NCBI GenBank assembly: GCA_043820045.1 | Contig: JBDREF010000029.1 | Coordinates: 1-7,478, forward strand | Length of the DNA: 7,478 nucleotides | Origin: JBDREF01 sp043820045 | GTDB lineage: Bacteria; Planctomycetota; Phycisphaerae; Sedimentisphaerales; Anaerobacaceae | Reading direction: 5' to 3' | Part shown: piece after piece, positions 1-6,524 of the stretch | Numbering within the stretch: position 1 is the first letter of the stretch | Layout: each line of letters opens with the position of its first letter | Made by a program: the position numbers and the translations under genes | The notes under the pieces: model-generated | The model's database searches: none | Told to the model about the DNA's origin: nothing | What the model saw: the letters and a program-made list of their open reading frames with translations, nothing else

Positions 1-1052
1 ACGGTATCGTAATCTGTGCCGATATAGATGGTGTGCAGCTTGGCTCCGAAGCCTGCCGTCCAGCTAAGCTCTGCATCCACGGCTACAAATTCGGTGCCAT
101 CGGCTGGGTCGGGATTGTAAGCCGTCCTGGGGGGAATCGTAAAGCTCCAGACATCGCCGGTGTGCCTCGTAGTGCCGTTGGCCTCAACTTCATCTATCCT
201 CCAGTAGTACGTGGTTCCCGGAACAAGGCCGTCCGGGAAGGGAAATCCGGGAAAACCTATAACATAGGAAGTCGAGGTTTGATTACCACGGAACGCATCG
301 CCGGTTCCGTTGAGCACATCGTCAAAATTGTCGCCGAAGTAAACATCGTGTGTGGCAGCAGTCTCTCCCGGCAGCCAATTGAGGCTCGCCCACGTATCGA
401 AATACATGGAACCATCAGCCGGGTCGGGATTGTAGGCAAACATACTCGTGTATTCTATATGCAACAACGGCGACGGCTCCCCTGTGCCGGACTCGGCAAC
501 TCTATTGCCCACCGACGGAGTGACCGGGTCGTCGGTGATTATTATCACCAGTGCATTGCCCACGGCCCAACCGTCCTGGGCCACTATCTCCGTGATAACG
601 GAGGAAATGTCTGAGGTCTTGTGTTTTCCGCCTGTTGTAGGCCAGGGTTCCGGAGACCACGGCACGTTGGCTATCGTTCTTGGCCTGGAAACAACATTCC
701 TATCGGCGCTTGTAAAGGGCGGGGCATCTGGAGTCAGTTCACCATCGATGATGAGGTTGACCACTTCAGGCCCGGTCGTCTCATCCTGTGTGAACTCAAC
801 ATACGCCTTAGTGACGGTAGCGTTTTTCGGAACAGCGACGTTCAGGAAACGCAGGCCTATCACCTGCAAACCGCCATCGTTCGGAAACTCAAGATCGCTG
901 CTGGTGAGATACATGCCTCGATCCAATTGATCTTCGACAGCATCATTGCCGCCAGCGATGTTCGCCTCCCATACGACAGCGCCAAAGGTTGTGCTCGTGA
1001 CACAGAGGCTGAGTACCAGAGCAAAGGCCAGAAACAACAATTTTCTACACAT
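1..1052 (-). CDS. Secreted surface protein with beta-sandwich domain and Fn3-like repeats (C-terminus beyond window)
   Basis: The frame is open for 350 codons from an ATG at 1052 to the left edge, so the C-terminus is missing. The start is set by AAGGAG (1060-1065) seven bases upstream. Residues 1-25 form a Sec signal peptide: MCRK, a hydrophobic core, then cleavage near TTFGA. Residues about 45-201 resemble the beta-sandwich module with the pattern GLRF..V.VP..A.VT.AYVEFT.DE and a late GWA.GNAL.III segment ending in LLHIEY. It is common in secreted bacterial proteins and often treated as carbohydrate-binding-like. Residues 206-306 are an Fn3-like module (AYNPDPADG, LSW-type strand, HDVYFG, TTYYWRIDEVE, GDVWSFT), and a second copy starts at 310. 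This modular plan is typical of planctomycete extracellular proteins, which often end in a sorting or anchoring signal. Adhesion or polysaccharide binding is an inference; no catalytic domain is visible. Confidence 0.85.
   Translation of the reverse strand, partial: MCRKLLFLAFALVLSLCVTSTTFGAVVWEANIAGGNDAVEDQLDRGMYLTSSDLEFPNDGGLQVIGLRFLNVAVPKNATVTKAYVEFTQDETTGPEVVNLIIDGELTPDAPPFTSADRNVVSRPRTIANVPWSPEPWPTTGGKHKTSDISSVITEIVAQDGWAVGNALVIIITDDPVTPSVGNRVAESGTGEPSPLLHIEYTSMFAYNPDPADGSMYFDTWASLNWLPGETAATHDVYFGDNFDDVLNGTGDAFRGNQTSTSYVIGFPGFPFPDGLVPGTTYYWRIDEVEANGTTRHTGDVWSFTIPPRTAYNPDPADGTEFVAVDAELSWTAGFGAKLHTIYIGTDYDT
97..434 (-). repeat. Tandem Fn3-like module repeat, 315-base period
   Basis: The DNA encoding the start of each Fn3-like module is nearly identical: 97-119 and 412-434 match at 21 of 23 positions. 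They are exactly 315 bases apart, which is 105 codons, so the repeat is in frame. Each encodes AYNPDPADG. This supports internal domain duplication; further copies may lie beyond the left edge. Confidence 0.7.
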
Positions 1053-1280
1053 GATAGTTCTCCTTCCAAAAGGACTCAGAATTGAATGGCAGGCCGCAGT
1101 TCGAAGGGCCACGCCTGTCTATGATACATATCCGCAGCCGCCCACATGGATTCTTAGTGAGTTGATTCCACCTCCTTTCTTCAAAAGCCCGAAGTCAAAT
1201 CAGACTTTAGAAGTTCGAAATAGGCTATCGGAATTCTCGGCTGCTGCAAAACTTACAGCCCACAGGTACCGATAATATTC

Positions 1281-1310
1281 TTTATACACGATTGGCCGGT
1301 GGGTCGTCAA
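1281..1310 (-). promoter_or_regulatory. Sigma70-type promoter for the surface protein gene
   Basis: On the minus strand there is TTGACG (1305-1310), an 18-base spacer and TATAAA (1281-1286); each hexamer matches consensus at five of six positions. The gene starts at 1052, so the transcript would carry a leader of roughly 220 bases. That leader contains an unused-looking AAAGGAGGTG at 1169-1178. Prediction from sequence only. Confidence 0.6.
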
Positions 1311-1437
1311 GGGAAATTCCCACGGAAATCCTCGGAAAGCCCGAAATTTGCTCTGATTTCCCTGGAAAACGACGCGGGAATAGCCGGTTCATGCCCGGAG
1401 GTGCAGGTTGGTGCGGGGGCCGGTACTTTTCGTTGAT

Positions 1438-1467
1438 TTGCAGCCTCACAAGTGGTACAAATATACT
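1438..1467 (+). promoter_or_regulatory. Possible promoter for the pseudopilin gene
   Basis: TTGCAG (1438-1443), an 18-base spacer and TATACT (1462-1467) lie about 40 bases before the ATG at 1509. An overlapping alternative is TTGATT (1433-1438), a 17-base spacer and TACAAA. The -35 hexamers are poor, so this is tentative. Confidence 0.3.
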
Positions 1468-1508
1468 TGTACTCACGGTTTGCCCACGTAATAGGCTGGA
1501 GAGTTGTT

Positions 1509-2384
1509 ATGAATAAGCGAAGCAATTTCATCCCGTTCGAAAGGAGAATTGACAAAAGCTACGGCCAAAGATCTCCTGCCGCATTTACTCTGATAGAACT
1601 TCTGGTCGTAATTGCCATCATAGCATTGCTGATGGCGATCTTGATGCCGGCCCTGAACCGGGTGAAAAAGCAGGCCAGAGGCGTTGCGTGCCTAAACAGG
1701 CTCAAACAATGGAGCTTGTATTTTGCGATGTATGCCGAGGACCACGACGGGCGATTCATGGAGGGGCACACGGCCCAGCCTCAGGCCAATCGGTGGGTCA
1801 GCGCACTTGGGGACTACTATAAATGGGATGACGAATTCACCTGTTGCCCCAACGCCACCAAGCCGTGGGTTGATAAGAATGGGGTCAGTGAGGGAGCTGA
1901 GGGAACAGCCGTTGGTGTGACTATGGCGTGGGGCTATATGAACCAGAGTCACTGGGCCAAGCCAATTAAGGGAAGCTACGGTATCAACGGCTATTGTGTT
2001 AATGTCCAGGCAGGGACGGAACCTCGCGGGCAGGCAAATTGGTACTGGCGCGGGCCGAATGTGGCTGGGGCGGCATACGTGCCCTTGTTTCTGGGGGCCC
2101 AGCGCTATAATGGTGTGGTGGACTCCCTGGATGATCCGCCGGCATATAACGGCCAGGGGTGGTCTGAAGGCGGCGGCGGGCGTATGTTACGCTACTGCTT
2201 AAACCGGCACGATGGCTTTGTGAACGGGCTTTTTCTGGATTTCTCCACCAGGAAAATAGGGCTTAAGGAGTTGTGGACGTTCAAGTGGCATCGACAGTAC
2301 AACACCAGCGGTCCCTGGACAACGGCAGGCGGTTGTCAGCCAGGTGATTGGCCGGAGTGGATGAGACCCTTCAAAGACTATTAG
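1509..2384 (+). CDS. Type II pseudopilin-like protein, prepilin N-terminus with H-X9-D C-terminal motif
   Basis: This 291-residue protein carries a class III prepilin signal. After a basic leader (RSPA) comes AA|FTLIELLVVIAIIALLMA, with predicted cleavage between Ala25 and Phe26 and the conserved Glu30 at mature position +5. The hydrophobic helix spans about 28-46 and is followed by a basic amphipathic stretch (NRVKKQARGVACLNRLKQW). After processing and N-methylation by a PilD-type peptidase, such proteins assemble into pseudopili in the envelope. The C-terminus carries H234-X9-D244, matching the planctomycete H-X9-DG processing-associated domain except that Phe245 replaces the usual Gly, and ends in a Trp-rich tail (WPEWM, FKDY). 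I chose the ATG at 1509 because GGAGAG (1498-1503) sits five bases upstream; a GTG at 1452 in the same frame has no such site. No secretion genes adjoin it, so it is one of the orphan pseudopilins planctomycetes carry in large numbers. Its specific role is unknown. Confidence 0.9.
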   Translation: MNKRSNFIPFERRIDKSYGQRSPAAFTLIELLVVIAIIALLMAILMPALNRVKKQARGVACLNRLKQWSLYFAMYAEDHDGRFMEGHTAQPQANRWVSALGDYYKWDDEFTCCPNATKPWVDKNGVSEGAEGTAVGVTMAWGYMNQSHWAKPIKGSYGINGYCVNVQAGTEPRGQANWYWRGPNVAGAAYVPLFLGAQRYNGVVDSLDDPPAYNGQGWSEGGGGRMLRYCLNRHDGFVNGLFLDFSTRKIGLKELWTFKWHRQYNTSGPWTTAGGCQPGDWPEWMRPFKDY

Positions 2385-2538
2385 CGAACAGAAACATCGG
2401 TTCTACTGCGGCCGGTTATCGATTTGCTGCCTATCGTCAAGAGTAATTTCATCCAGCCTGATACCTTCGGACTCCGCCGCCCAAGGTCTCCGGGACGTCC
2501 GGCGCCGGGTGTAAAAAATAATCGTGAATCGGCAGCGC

Positions 2539-2567
2539 TTGAAAGAGGTTAGGTATGGATGTATAGT
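2539..2567 (+). promoter_or_regulatory. Sigma70-type promoter for tex
   Basis: TTGAAA (2539-2544), a 17-base spacer and TATAGT (2562-2567) match consensus at five of six positions in each hexamer with ideal spacing. Transcription would begin near 2574, giving a leader of about 58 bases before the TTG start of tex. It indicates that tex is transcribed independently of the pseudopilin gene. Confidence 0.6.
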
Positions 2568-2631
2568 TGCTGCGTCTTAGGCGCCAAGGGCGGCTGAATT
2601 ACGACGATAGTGGGATTTGAAAGATTGACAA

Positions 2632-4785
2632 TTGAATCAGGCACACATAATAAAAATTACTTCGGAGCTGTCACTAAGACGCAATCAGGTGGAGGCTGCG
2701 GCCGAGCTGCTCGAAGGCGGCGCCACGATACCGTTCATTGCGAGGTATCGCAAAGAAGCCACGGCTTCCCTGGACGAGGTTGCCGTCACTGCCATCCGCG
2801 ACAGGCTCAATCAGTTAAGAGAGCTGGATGACAGGCGTCAGTCCATAATCAAGTCTCTCGACGAGCGCGGTCAGCTTACCGAAGAGCTTAAAGACGCAAT
2901 CATGCAGGCCGAGACGATGACCGTCCTGGAGGATATCTATCTGCCGTATCGACCGAAGCGGCGGACACGTGCGACAATCGCCCGTGAGAAGGGGCTGGAG
3001 CCTCTGGCTGAGTTGATTCTTACTCAGGACCGCGCCGTTGACCCCGAAGACGAAGCGAAGGCTTTCGTAGATGAAAGCAAGGGTGTCGAGTCCGTCGAGG
3101 ACGCCTTGGCCGGGGCGAGAGACATCATTGCCGAGTCGGTCAACGAGGACCAGGCCGCGAGAACCGGGATTCGCGAGCTGTTTTTCAAGAAAGGCTGCTT
3201 CCGATGCAAAGTAGTGCAGGGCAAGGAAGAGGAAGGGCGCAAATACGAGGATTATTTCGACTGGGAAGAGCCGGTTGCCAAGGCTCCATCACACCGGATT
3301 CTTGCGATGCGAAGAGGTGCGAGGGAGGAGTTTCTCAGGTTGCAGGTGATCGTGCCCGAGGAACAGGCACTGCGAATACTCGAAGAGTTGTTTGTGAAGG
3401 GACAGTCGGCGTCTTCGGCGCACGTTGAAGAAGCCGTGGCTGACAGCTACAAGAGACTCCTGGCGCCTTCGATGGAAACCGAGATTCTGGGTGCGACGAG
3501 AGAGCGAGCCGATAAAGAAGCCATACGGGTCTTTGCGGAGAATCTGCGGCAGCTTCTGCTTTCCCCGCCCCTGGGCCGGAAAAATGTCCTGGCGATAGAC
3601 CCCGGCTTTCGCACGGGATGCAAGGTCGTCTGCCTTGACAAGCAGGGCCAGTTGAAACATTCCGACGTTATCTATCCGCATCAGGGCCAAAAAGCGGCGG
3701 CAGCGGACGTATCGAAGATGACCTCCTTATGCAAGCGGTTTGATATCGAGATAATCGCCGTCGGTAACGGCACGGCGAGCCGCGAGACCGAAGCCTTTAT
3801 AAGGAACATCAAATTTCCCAAAGATATTCCCATCGTAATGGTCAACGAAAGCGGCGCGTCGATCTACTCGGCATCGCAGGTGGCCCGTGAGGAGTTTCCC
3901 AATGAAGACCTGACAGTCCGCGGCGCGGTCTCCATCGGGCGAAGGCTTATGGACCCTCTTGCGGAGCTGGTCAAGATTGACCCGAAATCGATCGGAGTCG
4001 GTCAGTATCAGCACGATGTGGATCAATCGATGCTCAAGCAAAGCCTCGACGACGTCGTCGTTAGCTGCGTTAACAGCGTCGGCGTCGAAGTGAACACGGC
4101 CAGCAAGCAGTTGTTGACATACGTCTCCGGGCTCGGGCCGCAACTGGCTCAGAATATCATCGATTACCGAAACGGAAACGGGCCCTTCAAGTCACGTGCT
4201 CAGTTCAAGAAGGTTCATCGTCTCGGAGAAAAGGCTTTCGAGCAGGCGGCCGGTTTCCTGCGGATAAGGGATGCCGTAAATCCGCTTGATTCGAGCGCAG
4301 TTCATCCTGAAAGCTATCATGTTGTCGAGGCAATGGCTGGCGATGCCGGCGGTTCGGTTGCGGACCTTATGCAGGACAAGTCCCTTCGAGTGAAAGTTCG
4401 TTTGCAGAACTACGTCAGCGGTACCATCGGGCTGCCCACGCTCAACGACATTATGCAGGAATTGGCCAAGCCCGGCAGGGACCCCCGCAAGCAGTTCGAG
4501 ATGTTCAGCTTTGCTGAAGGCGTCAACAGTATCGAAGACCTCCAGGCCGGCATGAGTTTGCCCGGAATTGTCACCAATATCACCGCCTTCGGCGCATTCG
4601 TGGATGTAGGGGTCCATCAGGACGGCCTTGTGCATATCAGTCAAATGGCAGACCACTATGTGAAGGACCCGGCAGACGTGGTGAGCGTGCACCAGAAAGT
4701 CAACGTCACCGTTCTCAACGTTGACCTTGCCAAGAAGCGAATCAGCCTCTCAATGAAAGGCGACGTTGCAACTCGCTCCAGGTGA
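2632..4785 (+). CDS. tex: Tex family S1 RNA-binding transcription accessory protein
   Basis: This 717-residue protein matches Tex along its full length; the family is usually about 720-780 residues. Tex is a cytoplasmic nucleic-acid-binding protein linked to transcription, related in fold to eukaryotic Spt6. The N-terminal helical region has the signature GGATIPFIARYRKEATASLDE. A YqgF/RNase H-like domain starts near 318 (LAIDPGFRTGCK, Asp323), with VGNGTASRETE at 377-387 and VNESGASIYSAS from 404. Then come GVGQYQHDV (455-463), helix-hairpin-helix motifs at about 487-560 (VNTAS, SGLGPQLAQNIIDYR) and a C-terminal S1 domain at about 640-710 (GIVTNITAFGAFVDVG, GLVHISQMAD). The start is TTG at 2632: an in-frame TGA at 2626 excludes anything longer, and this start gives the normal Tex N-terminus. 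The ribosome site is weak (GAAAG). It has its own promoter and converges on the creatininase gene. Confidence 0.96.
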   Translation: MNQAHIIKITSELSLRRNQVEAAAELLEGGATIPFIARYRKEATASLDEVAVTAIRDRLNQLRELDDRRQSIIKSLDERGQLTEELKDAIMQAETMTVLEDIYLPYRPKRRTRATIAREKGLEPLAELILTQDRAVDPEDEAKAFVDESKGVESVEDALAGARDIIAESVNEDQAARTGIRELFFKKGCFRCKVVQGKEEEGRKYEDYFDWEEPVAKAPSHRILAMRRGAREEFLRLQVIVPEEQALRILEELFVKGQSASSAHVEEAVADSYKRLLAPSMETEILGATRERADKEAIRVFAENLRQLLLSPPLGRKNVLAIDPGFRTGCKVVCLDKQGQLKHSDVIYPHQGQKAAAADVSKMTSLCKRFDIEIIAVGNGTASRETEAFIRNIKFPKDIPIVMVNESGASIYSASQVAREEFPNEDLTVRGAVSIGRRLMDPLAELVKIDPKSIGVGQYQHDVDQSMLKQSLDDVVVSCVNSVGVEVNTASKQLLTYVSGLGPQLAQNIIDYRNGNGPFKSRAQFKKVHRLGEKAFEQAAGFLRIRDAVNPLDSSAVHPESYHVVEAMAGDAGGSVADLMQDKSLRVKVRLQNYVSGTIGLPTLNDIMQELAKPGRDPRKQFEMFSFAEGVNSIEDLQAGMSLPGIVTNITAFGAFVDVGVHQDGLVHISQMADHYVKDPADVVSVHQKVNVTVLNVDLAKKRISLSMKGDVATRSR

Positions 4786-4810
4786 AAATTGGGCCCCGCT
4801 TGCAATTCAC
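4782..4810. terminator. Hairpin spanning the convergent stop codons (possible bidirectional terminator)
   Basis: GTGA and ATTG (4782-4785 and 4788-4791, separated by two unpaired A) can pair with CAATTCAC (4803-4810) around an 11-base loop. The tex stop (4783-4785) lies in one arm and the creatininase stop (4807-4809, minus) in the other. There is no clear T tract on either strand, so intrinsic terminator function is doubtful. No better terminator was seen between these genes. Confidence 0.25.
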
Positions 4811-5772
4811 AGATCTGCGACGGCGGACTTGATTTGCTCGAAGTCTTCTTCGGCGAGCTGCCTGCCGTAATTGCGCATTACCTTGCCGATGTTGCGCCAT
4901 GCCGTCCAGACCGAACCTTTGCCCTTAGGTGCCGAGAGCTGTTTGGCGACAAGGGCTGCTTCGGAATCGATAAACCGTTCGAGGGTCTTGTCGTCCCACT
5001 TCGGCATTCTCTGTGCGAGTGTTGCGAGCCGCGAGACAATCTTTTCCGTAATCATACGTCCATCTTCGGCCGAAGCCTCTTTGGGGTCGCGCCCGCCTAC
5101 GCCTCTATACGGCGGATCGCCCAGCCGCGACAGATCGACCGTTTCTGGATACAGGTGCATCATCAGCGAGGTCTCGCCCCATGCCGCATGGTCGCCGGTG
5201 TAGCCCGCGTCCATCGCAAGTATATATTCGGGCGTTCCGAGCACGGGAATGCCCAAAGCACGGCTCATGCGGACCGCGGTCTCGCGGACTACGATCTGCT
5301 GCGCAGCGCCGTAGTGGCCGGTTAGGATGATGATTGCGCGGAACCCGTCGCGGGCCATTTCCCGGCAGAGCTGTTCGAGCCAGGGCCGCAGGAGTTGCGA
5401 AAAGACGCTGTTTTCCGCATCCATGATAAACGTATGCGGCTGATCCAAACCTCCGACGCCGCCGTAGAGAGTTGGAGCGACCAGGCCGCCTCCTTTTTGT
5501 GCTGCCCGAACGCATAGGGCGTGCGCCTTGACCGCATCGACGCCCACGACGTTGTGTACACCGTGCCATTCAATTGTTCCGAGCGGCTGGAAAATTGTCG
5601 GGCATTCGGCCTGCGCCTCATCGATCTCTTTAGGGCGGAGAAATTCAAGCCGTACCTGACGATTAGGCGCAAGGGCGGCATCGTTCGTCTCCTGTCCCAG
5701 AGAGCCGGAGCCAATCATCGCACTGACCGCCGCGGCACTCAGGAATTCTCGTCGTCCAAGTCTTTTGCCCAT
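4807..5772 (-). CDS. Tat-exported creatininase-family amidohydrolase
   Basis: This 321-residue protein starts with a twin-arginine signal (GRREFLSAAAVSAMIGSGSL, residues 6-25), so it is probably folded and metal-loaded in the cytoplasm, then exported. The mature part matches the creatininase family, metal-dependent hydrolases of cyclic or linear amides. LGTIEWHGVHNVVGVDA (64-80) supplies E68, H70 and D79; TGHYGAAQQ (151-159) supplies H153; GDHAAWGETSLMM (193-205) supplies H195 and E200. The central GHYGAA differs from both the GHYEN of creatininase and the usual NGHGGN, so the substrate should not be assumed to be creatinine. I chose the ATG at 5772 because AAAGGGGA (5779-5786) lies six bases upstream and the Tat motif falls at the expected position. 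The frame is open for 28 more codons upstream, but those run into a repeat hairpin. No transporter or pathway partner is adjacent. Confidence 0.88.
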   Translation of the reverse strand: MGKRLGRREFLSAAAVSAMIGSGSLGQETNDAALAPNRQVRLEFLRPKEIDEAQAECPTIFQPLGTIEWHGVHNVVGVDAVKAHALCVRAAQKGGGLVAPTLYGGVGGLDQPHTFIMDAENSVFSQLLRPWLEQLCREMARDGFRAIIILTGHYGAAQQIVVRETAVRMSRALGIPVLGTPEYILAMDAGYTGDHAAWGETSLMMHLYPETVDLSRLGDPPYRGVGGRDPKEASAEDGRMITEKIVSRLATLAQRMPKWDDKTLERFIDSEAALVAKQLSAPKGKGSVWTAWRNIGKVMRNYGRQLAEEDFEQIKSAVADL

Positions 5773-5829
5773 GCCCAGTCCCCTTTCTTTCAACGCAAAA
5801 AAGCCCCCGGATATTAATGAGTATGTAGG

Positions 5830-5856
5830 GTGTGCAGCACGTCTCTTGCTGCACAC
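5830..5856. repeat. Perfect 10-bp inverted repeat, REP-like hairpin
   Basis: GTGTGCAGCA (5830-5839) and TGCTGCACAC (5847-5856) are perfect reverse complements around a 7-base loop. The left side is preceded by GTAGG, giving a GTAGGGTGTGC start that resembles short palindromic repeats scattered in many bacterial genomes. It lies 58 bases upstream of the creatininase start codon and could fall in that gene's leader on the minus strand. Family assignment is from memory of the pattern. Confidence 0.6.
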
Positions 5857-6066
5857 GCGGAATCTCTACGATTCTGTTATCCTCAAAGTTGGCAGACCAG
5901 ATGTTATTGTAGCCGCATCGATTGCGAAGGGCAAGTGCGTTTGGGACCGCGCAAGTTGCAGAAGATTCGGGTCAAAACAGGGGAATGTGGTTTGTCCGGA
6001 CTATTTTCCCATGAAGGTATTCACTGCGTTGGGTCTTCCAACCTGCTGCTGGCGGCGGTAACCGGC

Positions 6067-6099
6067 GGAATTAAAGGGCCCCCGGACACCTTTAATTCC
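6067..6099. repeat. 11-bp palindrome, REP/RAYT-type repeat candidate
   Basis: GGAATTAAAGG (6067-6077) and CCTTTAATTCC (6089-6099) are perfect reverse complements around GCCCCCGGACA. The A/T-rich arms and GTCCGG-type core resemble repeats linked to REP-associated tyrosine transposases (Y1 family) in planctomycetes and proteobacteria. No such transposase is in this window, so this would be a non-autonomous copy or a relic. Confidence 0.55.
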
Positions 6100-6234
6100 C
6101 CAATAGATAATCTTTATTTCTTCCTTTTCTTCCTTGCTCACAAGGCAGACACATCTATAATTGAACATAGCGGATATAACAGCTCTGAAGCGGCAACGTC
6201 GTACCTTGTGCTTTCTTGCTTTATGAAGAGAGGC

Positions 6235-6262
6235 TTGCGATGTTATGCGGAAACCATATAAG
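6235..6262 (+). promoter_or_regulatory. Possible promoter in the orphan gene's upstream region
   Basis: TTGCGA (6235-6240), a 16-base spacer and TATAAG (6257-6262). The -10 hexamer matches at five of six positions and overlaps the first copy of the repeated TGCGGAAACCATATA. A second candidate is TTGCGG (6310-6315), a 19-base spacer and TATACT (6335-6340). Either could drive the gene at 6554 with a long leader. Confidence 0.35.
6246..6260 (+). repeat. Direct repeat TGCGGAAACCATATA, copy 1
   Basis: This is an exact 15-base match to 6368-6382, with the copies 122 bases apart start to start. The last bases overlap a possible -10 element. It could be a regulator binding site, a duplicated promoter element or a remnant of an insertion or duplication; only two copies are present. 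Confidence 0.7.
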
Positions 6263-6367
6263 ACCCCCACTAAGAAGGATAACTGGCCTAAGTCGTTTCC
6301 AAAGGATTACTTGCGGACTTCGGGCAGAGGGCTGTTATACTGACACTCGGAGAGTTCAGGAGTCTTC

Positions 6368-6382
6368 TGCGGAAACCATATA
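6368..6382 (+). repeat. Direct repeat TGCGGAAACCATATA, copy 2
   Basis: Second exact copy of the 15-base motif at 6246-6260. Flanking bases differ apart from a purine-rich run upstream, so the shared unit is short. It lies 18 bases before the AAAGGAGGTG motif at 6401-6410. Confidence 0.7.
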
Positions 6383-6400
6383 TACATTCTTAGGCATGTG

Positions 6401-6410
6401 AAAGGAGGTG
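6401..6410 (+). promoter_or_regulatory. Orphan full-length Shine-Dalgarno-like motif
   Basis: AAAGGAGGTG is a perfect complement to the conserved 3' end of bacterial 16S rRNA, yet no ATG, GTG or TTG follows at normal spacing with a sensible frame. The real ribosome site of the next gene is AAGGAG at 6540-6545. The same ten bases occur at 1169-1178 (minus) in the leader of the surface protein gene. Confidence 0.4.
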
Positions 6411-6444
6411 AACCGAAGCGAACTAATTAAGGCGAGATCGTGCG

Positions 6445-6524
6445 TGTTGTTCGTTGCATCCATTCGCGTTTTGATCGAGCCTAACCTTTAGGCTTTAAAG
6501 GCGATTTATGCAACACGAACATCA
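6445..6524 (+). promoter_or_regulatory. Nested-hairpin leader upstream of the orphan gene
   Basis: Three nested stems can be drawn by eye. The outer stem pairs 6445-6459 with 6508-6524 (TTCG/CGAA and TTGCAT/ATGCAA, with a two-base bulge and one mismatch). The middle stem pairs TCGC (6464-6467) with GCGA (6501-6504). The inner stem pairs AGCCTAA (6478-6484) with TTAGGCT (6488-6494) around a 3-base loop. The structure ends 15 bases before the ribosome site of the gene at 6554. It may be a cis-regulatory RNA; I do not recognise it as a known riboswitch class. Confidence 0.4.

Larger units (their letters stand above)
1053..1508. other. Divergent intergenic region, 456 bases
   Basis: This lies between the divergent surface protein and pseudopilin genes. 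It holds the minus-strand promoter (1281-1310), a weaker plus-strand promoter candidate (1438-1467), an orphan Shine-Dalgarno-like AAAGGAGGTG on the minus strand (1169-1178), and short dyads such as GGGAA-A-TTCCC near 1311. I found no coding sequence with a credible start and no RNA gene. Confidence 0.5.

Noticed and set aside
33..614. Plus-strand frame of 193 codons opposite the surface protein
   Set aside because: It is a shadow of the minus-strand gene, whose signal peptide, ribosome site and repeated Fn3-like modules are clear.
1076..1147. 23-codon leader peptide on the minus strand before the surface protein gene
   Set aside because: The ATG at 1147 lies 21 bases from the AAAGGAGGTG motif, too far for normal initiation, and the peptide has no telling composition.
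1452..1508. GTG start for the pseudopilin, 19 codons upstream
   Set aside because: No ribosome site precedes it and it overlaps the candidate promoter; the ATG at 1509 has GGAGAG at good spacing.
5830..6261. Plus-strand frame of 143 codons
   Set aside because: It runs through both palindromes, has no ribosome site and gives an unconvincing mixed composition; the repeats explain the openness.
6001..6270. Minus-strand frame of 89 codons
   Set aside because: It crosses the 6067-6099 palindrome, has no ribosome site and reads as a basic, low-complexity protein with no recognisable domain.
6246..6382. Two-repeat CRISPR-like array
   Set aside because: Only two 15-base repeats with a 107-base gap, no cas genes, and the repeat is too short for a CRISPR unit.
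6409..6492. 27-codon frame starting at the GTG inside AAAGGAGGTG
   Set aside because: A start codon inside the ribosome-binding motif cannot use that motif, and no other site precedes it.
6445..6524. Integron attC-like recombination site
   Set aside because: The inner GCCTAA/TTAGGC stem is suggestive, but the required GTTRRRY and RYYYAAC core ends are absent and no integrase is nearby.
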